From the NCBI GenBank assembly GCA_019358975.1, contig JAHHIL010000001.1, forward strand, positions 186,001 through 250,000: a stretch of 64,000 bases of DNA. Direction: 5' to 3'. Source of the DNA: Trichocoleus desertorum ATA4-8-CV12. Its GTDB lineage: Bacteria; Cyanobacteriota; Cyanobacteriia; FACHB-46. A model generated the notes under the pieces. The model was not told the DNA's origin, ran no database searches, and worked only from the letters and a program-made list of their open reading frames with translations. Shown in pieces: positions 7,702 through 16,568 of this stretch (its first letter is position 1; every line of letters begins with the position of its first letter). The translations under genes and the position numbers were made by a program.

Positions 7702-10212
7702 CTACGGCTCAGCCGAAAATTTCGTCAGAACTCCGTAGATCGCCCAGATTGCCATTGCCCGTAAATAATGGCTGGCTCGAAAGGTGCCATTGGCGGTAAT
7801 AGCTTCGGGTGTCCGAAATTGCAAACCGTGATTGTAAATTTGCTGCACGACTGCCTCGGTTAGTTGAAATGCCTCAGCCTTCATCTCCATCTGTAGCAAA
7901 AAAGCAGCGAGTCCGAAGTTAATTCCAGTCCAAACTTCTAACGGATGAGTAGCTTTGGGATTTTCGGGAGAGCCGTCCGGTTTCACGCCATTAGCCGCTC
8001 CATATTGACCGTCAAAAAACTTTAAGAAGCAGGCCTCATAGACAGTCTTTAAGGCGGTGTGAGCGCAATCTAGGGGGACTACATCGGGTAAGCTCAGCAA
8101 CCGAGCATAAAACTGACCGCAGAGCTGGTCTGCCATTACCACATCTGAGCCACTTTCACTGTCGAGGCGGTAGTATTGACCGTTCCACAGTTTGGCTTGG
8201 TAGAGGGGGCGAGCTTGAGCTAACCAAGTTTGGTAAGTAGCGATCGCGCCCATAATCTCAGTCGTATCAGCCGTCGGGCTAGTTGCATCTGGCTGACTGA
8301 TCAGAATTTGACCAATGGCGATCGCGGCTTCTAAGGCAGCAATCCACAAGCCACCACAGTAGGCGCTAATGCCTTGCAATCGCCAATCATCAAAGGTTTG
8401 GTCGGGGGCACCAGAATTTTCTGGGATGTCATCGCCATCGAGATCAAAGGTTTTGAGGTAAGCCAATGCCGCGACAACGGAGGGCCAGCACTCTTCTAAA
8501 AACTGAACATCATTGGCCCCGGTGAGCAGGTAATCCCGGTACACCTGCAACACAAAATCGGAGGGCAAATCCTTCCAGAGATTGCAGTCTTGGTAGCTGG
8601 TGTAGTTGGTTTTCTCCCACACATGCTCGTTGGGAGCGCCCAAATCGTGCGGGGTGGCGTTCGCCACTTTTCTTACTGCTGTGGGGCTTTCTGCGCCGAT
8701 GGTGTAGTAGTAACCAATGACACGAGTGCGATCGTCAGCAGCAGGAATGGCACGGGCAAAGGCTCGCATTACGGATTTTTCTAGTTCTGGCCACAGCATC
8801 AGCAGCCCAAAGGAGCCATACAGCCGCACGTCCAAGCTTTCGTACCAGCGGTAGTCAATACATTCCAAAATGGCAAACTGGCCGATGGGGTCGCGATCGC
8901 TAGCGGCACTCCACAGCGCTCCACCATCGGTGAGGTCGTACAACTCATTAAACAGCGCCATCTTGAACCATTGGGGCAAATCCCCTCGCTCTAGAATCGG
9001 CTGCTGCCAAGCTTGAATTTTGGCATTCCAGTCTGGGTAATGCTTTAAGGCAGTGCGAACCATTGACCAAGCATTTTGTCCACTGCGACCAAAAAAATCG
9101 GTATAGCGGCGGTAGTACTCGACTCCAGCCGCAAACTCAGTGACGGGAAAATCCCAAGCCAGTACAAAGGGAATCTGACGCGACTCACCAGGCGCAAGCG
9201 TAAAGCGGATGGCGATCGCGGCTCCCACCTGCTCTCCTGCCGCTGCTGGGGTTTCGTCGCTACAGTCTGCCAAAGATCCGTCTTGGGCAAAGGTCTGCCA
9301 AATCTCAGCCCCATCCCCAATTGGATTCCAGCGGGTGTAGTAGAACACTTCCGAAGTATAGGGAGGGGCTAGAGAAGCGATCGCCCACTGTCCCTCACCT
9401 TCCTGAGGATTGGCGTTGGCATCTCGGCCCGCTCGATCTAACACACATCCAACGCGATGGCGATCTACGACCCACTGGTTGAAATTACCTTGGCTCTCTC
9501 CTAAGCGCGGCTGGTACTCATAAACAGGGCTACCATCATCCCTAACTCGCACTTCTGGTGACTTGTTGGCATTGGTGAACCAACCCACCAAATTTTGCCA
9601 AGTCAGCATAATGCTGAGGGTAATCGGTTGGTCGGTGGGGTTGTGAGCTGTCCACTCAAAAATCGCGATCGGATAGCTGGCTTCCTGGTAATTGTGCGCC
9701 CAAATGGGTGAAAACTGCTGACAGGTCAGTTCGGCTTGAAACACACCAGAGTAGACGAACCAACTCCTAGGATAAAGAGCGTGGTAGGTACCAGAAGGAT
9801 GAGAGATGAGGGATGACGGATGAATGGAATCGTCAGAGGAAGCTCGGATTTCTGTCCTCTGGGCCCGCTTGGGATACCAGTGCCACTGGCTCAGACTACC
9901 GTCGGTTGGTAGCTCAGTGCAGAGGGCATGGGCCTGAGGGGTTTCTGTCCCCACTTGCTCAAAAACACTGAACTGACAAGCTGGGATCGATTGAAAGACA
10001 TGTTCTCCGCCGTCAATGTGCCAGAGGTTGAAGTCTCCCCGTGAGGAGCGACCGATACATCCAGCCCCAAAGCCGCCTAAGGGCATGCCATGCCAGGGGC
10101 CATCATCTAAATTGCTAGCGTAGCGGACAGTGTAGGGCTTGTCCCAACCTAAGCCAATCGGTCGTTGCCAAGCACACGAAGGAATTTCTGAAAGAGGATG
10201 CTGATTCGTCAT
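7702..10212 (-). CDS. GH116-family glycosidase (GBA2/bile-acid beta-glucosidase-like)
   Basis: An 836-residue protein with the two-domain plan of GH116. An N-terminal beta-rich domain opens with a GGFGAGCIGRSSRGDFN motif near residue 50, and a C-terminal helical domain follows. The family nucleophile Glu appears to be in WYESLDVRLYGSF near residue 458 and the acid/base Asp in TFDDWRLQGISAYCGGLW near residue 608. Both catalytic positions are kept. No signal peptide is seen, so it is likely cytosolic. GH116 enzymes remove beta-linked glucose or related sugars from glycolipids or small glucosides. It lies just beyond the far end of the glycan/acyl operon on the same strand, 70 bases from its last gene, so a role in turning over that product is possible. 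Confidence 0.85.
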   Translation of the reverse strand: MTNQHPLSEIPSCAWQRPIGLGWDKPYTVRYASNLDDGPWHGMPLGGFGAGCIGRSSRGDFNLWHIDGGEHVFQSIPACQFSVFEQVGTETPQAHALCTELPTDGSLSQWHWYPKRAQRTEIRASSDDSIHPSSLISHPSGTYHALYPRSWFVYSGVFQAELTCQQFSPIWAHNYQEASYPIAIFEWTAHNPTDQPITLSIMLTWQNLVGWFTNANKSPEVRVRDDGSPVYEYQPRLGESQGNFNQWVVDRHRVGCVLDRAGRDANANPQEGEGQWAIASLAPPYTSEVFYYTRWNPIGDGAEIWQTFAQDGSLADCSDETPAAAGEQVGAAIAIRFTLAPGESRQIPFVLAWDFPVTEFAAGVEYYRRYTDFFGRSGQNAWSMVRTALKHYPDWNAKIQAWQQPILERGDLPQWFKMALFNELYDLTDGGALWSAASDRDPIGQFAILECIDYRWYESLDVRLYGSFGLLMLWPELEKSVMRAFARAIPAADDRTRVIGYYYTIGAESPTAVRKVANATPHDLGAPNEHVWEKTNYTSYQDCNLWKDLPSDFVLQVYRDYLLTGANDVQFLEECWPSVVAALAYLKTFDLDGDDIPENSGAPDQTFDDWRLQGISAYCGGLWIAALEAAIAIGQILISQPDATSPTADTTEIMGAIATYQTWLAQARPLYQAKLWNGQYYRLDSESGSDVVMADQLCGQFYARLLSLPDVVPLDCAHTALKTVYEACFLKFFDGQYGAANGVKPDGSPENPKATHPLEVWTGINFGLAAFLLQMEMKAEAFQLTEAVVQQIYNHGLQFRTPEAITANGTFRASHYLRAMAIWAIYGVLTKFSAEP

Positions 10213-10282
10213 CCCCCGATTTTAGATTGTGCGACTGCACTTGTGAAATTGGTGCGACTAAAATCTCAAATTAAGCCAGAGA

Positions 10283-11869
10283 TCACTGAAGCTGATAAAC
10301 AAAAGTAGTTGGAGTTTCCCAGAGCAGAGTTGCAGCTTCTTCGAAAGACCCAGTTCTAGAAACCTTTAGAGCGGGCCACAAATTATCTTCTAGGAACTGA
10401 TAATAAAATTTATTATGCATCGTGTAATTCCCTGCTTGGCATTGTGCGGTAATATTAAATGCTTTTTTGGTTATATAAGTGTCAATGTAGCTGTAGGGAT
10501 TGTTGACTTTTCTCCATCCCCTGAGGTTGCGATCGCAAATAGTTGAGCTGGCAGGTAGTTGATTGAGTACTTCAACCATTTCTTGAGTTGAAATAACCCT
10601 GTTTTGACCATATTTCCCAGCTAAGTAGGTATAGTCCATATTAAGGTTGATACCAATCGATAAAACTATACCTACTAGAATAGACAGCATCGTAACGTTT
10701 GTGATTAATGTGTTCGGCTTGAGAGACGTCCCTAAAAAGGAAAGGCTTAGAACGGTAAAAATAATAGGACTAAATAAAATTGGCATCTTAAAATGAATCG
10801 GATACAGCCCTGTATGATTAGAAGCTGCATAAAAGTAAACTAACCAAGTGAAAGACAAAACGGCAAAAATGATTTTGTTGCCTCTAAACTTCCAGATTCC
10901 TAAGATTAGAACTAAGAATGAAAATGTTATGGAAATGGCTGTAAATAGCCAAGAGGAGTTGATAAAGTAGACTTGTCGTCCTAACTCGGAATAGTTAAAT
11001 AAAATCCTGCCGATTTTTTCCCAAGGTGTATAACCTTGTACTTCTCGGTTTGAGTTAAAAACCGTTAACAAAATTTCCTTTGTATTATCCCATCCACGGC
11101 TCGCCTCCCCTTTCCAATAAGGAATCAGACAAAGTAAGGCTGTTAAAATAGAATAGGCAGGAAGACAGCACTGCTGCCAGCGCTTCCGGTTTTTGGCAAT
11201 AAATAAAATTGAACTGGCAAGAAACACAATTGGCATCACAAACATGGTGCTAGAGTGCAAGCTAACTAAAATAGCCAACACCACGCCATAGGCAACCCAA
11301 CTAACTGCTTGGACTTTGAGGGGTAAATGGGTTTCCAATTGAAATTTGTAGAGCAGCACAAAACTCATTAAGAAGAACGGAATGGGGCTAGGGTTCCACT
11401 CGTAAGTGCTCAGATAAATATCAGCGAAGAGACTGCTATACCAAAAACCTGCTAAACCTGCTAAAAACAGTCGTTTGCTAGGATTGAGGTTTTCTAAGAG
11501 CTGGTAGACCAAGTAAATTAGAACTGGAATTGACAAGAAAGAAAAGAGCGCATTCGGTAAAGCTTGAAAAACTGGATTGGGACCAAAAATAGTAAATGGA
11601 AAAACTAAATAATAGTAGAGCGGTGGTATATTGTAGCCACCAATTGAGGAGGCTGGTCCTAAGCTAGGCCAAATTCCTTGCCACATCTTCATATAAACGT
11701 GGGCATCTCTCACTTGATCTGGAGAAAACCCCACATCAAAAGTGTTGTAATGAAACACACTGATAACTCGACTGAAAAAACCAAAACCAATTGCCAAGAG
11801 GATTAAGGCTTTCCCCACAAGTTCGGTGGAATTGCCTGCATGAAGAGAGATTAATTTTCTGATTCTCAT
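10283..11869 (-). CDS. Polytopic GT-C-type glycosyltransferase-like membrane protein
   Basis: A 528-residue protein with roughly ten to twelve hydrophobic segments. After the first membrane segment comes an acidic loop with GFSPDQVRDAH near residue 47, the place where GT39/ArnT-type enzymes carry their catalytic Asp, and then IPPLYYYLVFPF. The shape fits GT-C transferases that use a polyprenyl-phosphate sugar on the outer face of the membrane. The gene is more AT-rich than most of its neighbours. It is the last gene of the leftward glycan/acyl run, 48 bases after the preceding gene. The specific sugar and acceptor cannot be read from sequence. Confidence 0.7.
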   Translation of the reverse strand: MRIRKLISLHAGNSTELVGKALILLAIGFGFFSRVISVFHYNTFDVGFSPDQVRDAHVYMKMWQGIWPSLGPASSIGGYNIPPLYYYLVFPFTIFGPNPVFQALPNALFSFLSIPVLIYLVYQLLENLNPSKRLFLAGLAGFWYSSLFADIYLSTYEWNPSPIPFFLMSFVLLYKFQLETHLPLKVQAVSWVAYGVVLAILVSLHSSTMFVMPIVFLASSILFIAKNRKRWQQCCLPAYSILTALLCLIPYWKGEASRGWDNTKEILLTVFNSNREVQGYTPWEKIGRILFNYSELGRQVYFINSSWLFTAISITFSFLVLILGIWKFRGNKIIFAVLSFTWLVYFYAASNHTGLYPIHFKMPILFSPIIFTVLSLSFLGTSLKPNTLITNVTMLSILVGIVLSIGINLNMDYTYLAGKYGQNRVISTQEMVEVLNQLPASSTICDRNLRGWRKVNNPYSYIDTYITKKAFNITAQCQAGNYTMHNKFYYQFLEDNLWPALKVSRTGSFEEAATLLWETPTTFVYQLQ

Positions 11870-11917
11870 GTCTAGGATATATTACTCAAAAACTAATAAT
11901 TGTGGCTAAAAAAAGGC

Positions 11918-13567
11918 CTAACCAGTTGGCAGAAAAAGAGGGCGGTAATAGAAGAGGGTGCTGACCACCGCGATCGCCACAATGACTACCCAAATTACAA
12001 ATAAGACTCTTGCAATTGGAGCGAGGGCTGGGTTCTTAATTGCTTGCTGGCTGAAGCTAAATGGTAAAAAGGTAATCGAGTTATATTCCTTGAGATAATT
12101 GCTGATTTTAGGGGGTAACTCGCTAGAGCAGCGGGTTGAAATAGAACTATTGGCTAAGCAGGCAATGTTGATCACGCGCTGAGCCAGACGGAATTGTAGA
12201 CGCGAGCCAGGAGCCCCAACTAGAGTCTGAGTTTCCTCCATTTGTCTCGGCATTGCCACTGAAGCAAGTTGAATGGCGATCGCCAAAACAATCAAACCGC
12301 GCATCACCCAAGCTTTTAATCTTCGACTGTAGAGCAAGCGCTGAGCAAAAAGAGCTAGCAGAGGTAGTAGTAAGAGATGGACAGACGTGACGTGGTATCT
12401 GGCTCCCCAAGCTGCATCTCCATGCCAAAACACAAAGCGACTGTAAGCCAAGAGATGCAATCCCAGGTTCATCACCCCAACGGCTAAGTACCACTTGAGA
12501 AAGGGATGAAGCTTTCGCCAAAGCACCACGCCTAGAATTAGACAAGGTACGAGTAGGGGATCATAAAGAAAAATGCTTTTGGCTGGAGAGAAAAGCGCTC
12601 CTAAAATGCCCACGGAGGGATCGTTGATCCAGGGGTAATTTGCTGGTAGATCAGGCAACCCATTCCACATGGGGTCTGTGGTTAACTGTTGCTGCTCGAC
12701 GATTTTGCCAGTTGCCCAAAAGCCGCCATACCGCCAGTCATCCAGAATGCGACTCACTAAAGCTAAAGGGATAAAGCCTGCTACCCATAGCAGCAATGCT
12801 TGGAACGTTTTGGCGATGCTACGGCTTTGGTAAATCTCACACCCAGCCAGAAAGAGTAATACGGTGAGTCCATGTAAAGTGCTGGTGGAACGGATCAGTA
12901 AGGCTCCGCCGAGCGCTAAACCACTAAGAAGTGCAAAATAACGCTGCCTTTGATGCACATAAGCAAGGGCAGTAGCGTATCCAAGTGTTACCAACAGCAA
13001 TAACTGGTTATTTTGTTGAGGCACTTGGGCGTAGTGCAGCATAGTGGTCGCGAGGAACAGAGTGATACTGGTCAGTCCAGCAATTTGCTCGTCAAAGTTA
13101 AACAAACGGAGGAGCCAGAAGCCAGAGACAACCGCAGCTACATTCAGGGGAATAAAGATCAGAAAACTAACGGCTAAGGTGCGCCATTGCAAGGAATCGA
13201 TCGCGGGGAATGCGCGATGTAGTTGAGTGCCAACCCAGTCTCCAGGCAACATCAACATCGATTGCCCAACCTCGTAGGCAATATATCGCTTCTCTCCTTT
13301 ACCTATGACGCCGAACCGAATGTCTCCCCGGACTTTGGGTGTCATGTCAGGCGTGAGAATGACTTCTTCAGTGCCCGTCCACCAAGCATGCGCCATCTGG
13401 AGTCTCAGGTCTGTGTCTAGCCCTAAAGTGTCCGAGGTGACGGCGATCGCCCACAACCAGGTCACGAGCGCCAGAGTCAACGCTGCTTTAACAACGGTTT
13501 TGCGGGTACGGGTGGCCTGAGAATGTTGTTCCGTAGCCAATTTATTGGGTCGGCTGAGCCATTGCAT
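11918..13567 (-). CDS. Polytopic membrane protein, GT-C glycosyltransferase-like
   Basis: A 549-residue membrane protein with about eleven hydrophobic segments. The first extracytoplasmic loop carries LGLDTDLRLQMAHAWW, resembling the loop of GT39-like proteins. I use the ATG at 13567 because GGAG stands nine bases before it. A longer frame with a TTG start at 13645 has no ribosome site. The layout is similar to the rightward protein at 25670-27307 (first loop, then a long hydrophobic core and a polar C-terminal loop), which suggests related roles. It lies between the GT2 gene and the last GT-C gene of the leftward run. Function beyond a probable lipid-linked sugar transferase is not known. 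Confidence 0.65.
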   Translation of the reverse strand: MQWLSRPNKLATEQHSQATRTRKTVVKAALTLALVTWLWAIAVTSDTLGLDTDLRLQMAHAWWTGTEEVILTPDMTPKVRGDIRFGVIGKGEKRYIAYEVGQSMLMLPGDWVGTQLHRAFPAIDSLQWRTLAVSFLIFIPLNVAAVVSGFWLLRLFNFDEQIAGLTSITLFLATTMLHYAQVPQQNNQLLLLVTLGYATALAYVHQRQRYFALLSGLALGGALLIRSTSTLHGLTVLLFLAGCEIYQSRSIAKTFQALLLWVAGFIPLALVSRILDDWRYGGFWATGKIVEQQQLTTDPMWNGLPDLPANYPWINDPSVGILGALFSPAKSIFLYDPLLVPCLILGVVLWRKLHPFLKWYLAVGVMNLGLHLLAYSRFVFWHGDAAWGARYHVTSVHLLLLPLLALFAQRLLYSRRLKAWVMRGLIVLAIAIQLASVAMPRQMEETQTLVGAPGSRLQFRLAQRVINIACLANSSISTRCSSELPPKISNYLKEYNSITFLPFSFSQQAIKNPALAPIARVLFVIWVVIVAIAVVSTLFYYRPLFLPTG

Positions 13568-13672
13568 TGAGATGAACTCCAGTAAATTTTCAGGGGATTC
13601 AATACCGTCAAGCAGTTCAGTGATTAGTCCTGCCTTTTCAGGCAATTGATCTCAGTGCACCCTAATTTCGCC

Positions 13673-14659
13673 TTACTGGTGGAGCAATTCATGGGTTCCT
13701 GGCGCTGAGTAAGATAGGTAAATCATGCGTTTCGCTTCCTGCCGTCCTCTCGCCACTGAGTCCAAAACCATGCCGCAGGTTAAGCTCAAGAAAGCCAGCA
13801 GCATAATAGATGTTGAGAGGATCGCAGTCGGAAATCGAGGAACCAATCCTGTCTCCCAAAAAGTGGTCAGAACGGGGATACTTAAAAGAATGGATGTAAG
13901 AGCCAAAAGTAAAAAGATTAGGCCGAAAAATAGTAGAGGCCGTACTTCCTTAAACAGCAGCAAAGCAGTGCCGACAATGCGCCAACCATCACTGAAAGTT
14001 TTGAGTTTGCTGGTAGAACCAGGTGGGCGAGATTTATACCAGGTGGGCTCTTCAGCAAAAGGCATTTTCAGCTCCAAGGCGTGAACTGTAAACTCAGTTT
14101 CAATCTCAAAACCATTCGATAGCGCTGGAAAAGATTTGACAAAGCGGCGTGAGAACACTCGATAACCCGAAAGCATGTCGGAAAATTGGGCTCCGAACAA
14201 CATCCGGACAAAATAGGTCAGCATGAGATTGCCACCGCGATGTCCACGTCGATAAGCAGCTAACTCGCTAGGTGTGCTGCGCCGTACTCCTACCACCATA
14301 TCTAGCTGATGATCCAGTAAGCGAGTGACGAGATGCCTGACTGCGCCTGATTCGTAGGTGTTGTCGCCATCTACAATTACATAGGCATCTGCTTCAATGT
14401 CGGCAAACATCCGCCGAACAACATTGCCTTTGCCAGGTACAGGTTCATAGCGAACGATCGCGCCTGCTGCACTTGCTATTTCTGCTGTATTGTCAACTGA
14501 ACGATTGTCATAGACATAAACCTTGGCCTCTGGCATAGCAGTTTGAAAATCCGCCACCACCTGAGCGATCGTCAAAGCCTCATTATGGCAGGGGACTAAG
14601 ACCGCAACCCTGGATGTTAGGCGAGCCGTAGGCTGAATGGTCGATAGTTGATCCAGCAT
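13673..14659 (-). CDS. GT2-family glycosyltransferase, polyprenyl-phosphate sugar synthase-like, with C-terminal membrane anchor
   Basis: Residues 18-230 form a GT-A domain of the DPM1/DPG-synthase type: VLVPCHNEA at the start, DNRSVDNT, and a metal-binding DGDNTY at about 97-102 in place of the commoner DxD variants. Two hydrophobic helices at about 242-265 and 278-300 anchor it in the membrane. Such enzymes load a sugar from a nucleotide donor onto polyprenyl phosphate at the cytosolic face. That would supply the donor for the two GT-C proteins encoded next. It begins 23 bases after the HTTM-DCC gene. Sugar specificity is unknown. Confidence 0.85.
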   Translation of the reverse strand: MLDQLSTIQPTARLTSRVAVLVPCHNEALTIAQVVADFQTAMPEAKVYVYDNRSVDNTAEIASAAGAIVRYEPVPGKGNVVRRMFADIEADAYVIVDGDNTYESGAVRHLVTRLLDHQLDMVVGVRRSTPSELAAYRRGHRGGNLMLTYFVRMLFGAQFSDMLSGYRVFSRRFVKSFPALSNGFEIETEFTVHALELKMPFAEEPTWYKSRPPGSTSKLKTFSDGWRIVGTALLLFKEVRPLLFFGLIFLLLALTSILLSIPVLTTFWETGLVPRFPTAILSTSIMLLAFLSLTCGMVLDSVARGRQEAKRMIYLSYSAPGTHELLHQ

Positions 14660-14682
14660 GAGTAAATGTCCTTTCTGGAACG

Positions 14683-16509
14683 CTATGGTTGATTAGGCTG
14701 AGAGCAGGACTGTTGCCAGGCTTGGGTTTTCTCTACGGTTTGGGGTTGTCCGGGTGGAACTGTTCTCTCCTTCATGAAGTAAACCTCTAAACTTCGGATC
14801 TGTTTTGCACCTTGATGTCGAGCGTTCCAGTTGCGGCATAGATACTCACCGTAGTAGGGATACAGCTTTTTACCCATTGCTCGGTTGAGATTAATCAAGT
14901 AGCTGCGCCATTGCATATTGCGGTAAATGGCATTCCGCACCTTTAAGCTAGGTTTGTCGTAGGACACAGGCGCACCATCTTTAAATACATCTACTTCGGT
15001 GCCATCGGCTAACTGACCCGGAATCACATACCAACCATCATCTCTGGGTGGAGCGGGGGCGAAGATACTCCATGACTGATTAAGGCGGGTGACTCGGCTA
15101 ATTCCATCCACAGAATTTAGGGTTCTGCGATTAAAAACATCGGGAGCAAAGCTTCTGAGATTCCAAATAAAGGTATAAGCAAATAGCAATAAGGTAATCA
15201 GATTCAGTGGCCGCGACGATCGCACTTCTAAAGGACGGAATTTGAGGGGTTTGGTGAACTTTCCGGCAGTACGACGATTGGTGGCAATTGTTTCATAAAA
15301 CTTAGTTCCCACAGACATCACAGGCCGCCACCGCAGCACCGGAGCCAAGATCTTGAACACAGGGGAAAGAGAACAAATATAGGCGATCGCCTCAAACTTG
15401 TAATGTCTACGTTCTTGCCAATCTACGACAACCCAAGAGTTGTAGGTTTGCATATCCGCAAAGATGCTAGGATCTTCCTGCGCCATGAGTAAGGGGATAT
15501 TGGGTAGCAACAGAAAAGTTCGGAGCAAATGCACTACTTTCTTGCAGAAGCCGCATTCACGGTCGTAGTAAATCTGCAATCCAGCTCGCTCTGCTGTATA
15601 CAGGCGTTTCCCCCAACTGTCCCAAACATCGCTAGGGATAAATGCTAGCCAGCAAAAGACACTCAACATTGGGAAAATACCGATATGAAGGCTGGCACCA
15701 AAACCGATATGTAACAAGATAAACGTGATAATGGTGCCACATCGGAACCAGGTGGTGCGGAACGGCACAAAGAGAAACAACGGCCCTATCCACTCCAGTA
15801 GCAGAGTGCTTAAGGTAAAAAAGGTAAGCAAGGGCGGGAAGTTCAGCAGAAATTTACCAAACTGAGTGGCGTATTGGTCAAAACTCAAGGCGTAGTAGAC
15901 AGCATCGCCTTGAGGCCACCAAATTGGGCTGGTAGTTTTGAAAGCAGCAGAAAACCAATAGACAAAGCAGATTTGTAAAGTGAGTGCCAGAGTAGCGCCA
16001 GAAAGTATCCGTTTGGGTAGAGGTTTAGAAGAGGTGTTGAGGGCGCGATCGATAGAATAATAAGCGCCTAGTGGTAAAAACATGCACCAAAACAGTAAGG
16101 CGCGCAATACATCATCTGCCGCAAAGATCAGAGCAGGATTGCGGTTATGGAGGGAGATGATCAGTGCCCAAGAAGCGATCGCGGCGAGTCGGGTTTGGTA
16201 TCCCACCAACAGAGCCAAGGCGATTAGAGCAGCGCTTAAAAAGATTAAACCTTGGACGAGGGGCTGACCACTGATTAGGTGAATAGACCAATAGCCTGGT
16301 TTCCAAAGGGCTTCTGTGAGTAGCGATCGCGGCAAGACACCAGCGTCTGTGTAGTGTGCGACCAGATCCCCGGAACGGATGATTAAATCTGTGAGGATCA
16401 GCAGCGCTAAGCCAATGCGAAACACAGCTAATGAGCGCAGGTCTAAGCCGAACAATTCCTCTAGCTTGGTTCTCAGTAGGGATTTAGGTTTTTGCGCCTC
16501 AGCCACCAT
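14683..16509 (-). CDS. HTTM (gamma-carboxylase-like) membrane protein fused to a DCC thiol-oxidoreductase domain
   Basis: A 608-residue fusion. Residues 20-300 are a polytopic HTTM domain (opening LDLRSLAVFRIGLALLIL), related to the membrane part of vitamin K-dependent gamma-carboxylase. Residues 312-400 form a DCC/DUF393 domain with YYDRECGFCKKVV, the CGFC pair being at about 319-322. A final membrane segment near 430-450 precedes a soluble tail of about 150 residues. ATG at 16509 follows GAGG at six bases, and a TTG at 16515 is the alternative. The pairing of an HTTM channel-like core with a thioredoxin-like redox domain suggests a membrane redox or carboxylase-like reaction. The actual role here is unknown. 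It sits between the NDH-2-like gene and GT2 gene in the operon. Confidence 0.8.
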   Translation of the reverse strand: MVAEAQKPKSLLRTKLEELFGLDLRSLAVFRIGLALLILTDLIIRSGDLVAHYTDAGVLPRSLLTEALWKPGYWSIHLISGQPLVQGLIFLSAALIALALLVGYQTRLAAIASWALIISLHNRNPALIFAADDVLRALLFWCMFLPLGAYYSIDRALNTSSKPLPKRILSGATLALTLQICFVYWFSAAFKTTSPIWWPQGDAVYYALSFDQYATQFGKFLLNFPPLLTFFTLSTLLLEWIGPLFLFVPFRTTWFRCGTIITFILLHIGFGASLHIGIFPMLSVFCWLAFIPSDVWDSWGKRLYTAERAGLQIYYDRECGFCKKVVHLLRTFLLLPNIPLLMAQEDPSIFADMQTYNSWVVVDWQERRHYKFEAIAYICSLSPVFKILAPVLRWRPVMSVGTKFYETIATNRRTAGKFTKPLKFRPLEVRSSRPLNLITLLLFAYTFIWNLRSFAPDVFNRRTLNSVDGISRVTRLNQSWSIFAPAPPRDDGWYVIPGQLADGTEVDVFKDGAPVSYDKPSLKVRNAIYRNMQWRSYLINLNRAMGKKLYPYYGEYLCRNWNARHQGAKQIRSLEVYFMKERTVPPGQPQTVEKTQAWQQSCSQPNQP

Positions 16510-16568
16510 ATTCAACCTCAGAAAAATCTTTTATTAAGTTCGGGTTTTTTGATTTATTTGAATCTGTT

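Noticed and set aside
13568-13645. Longer N-terminus for the GT-C protein from TTG 13645
   Set aside because: No ribosome site before the TTG, whereas GGAG precedes ATG 13567 at good spacing.
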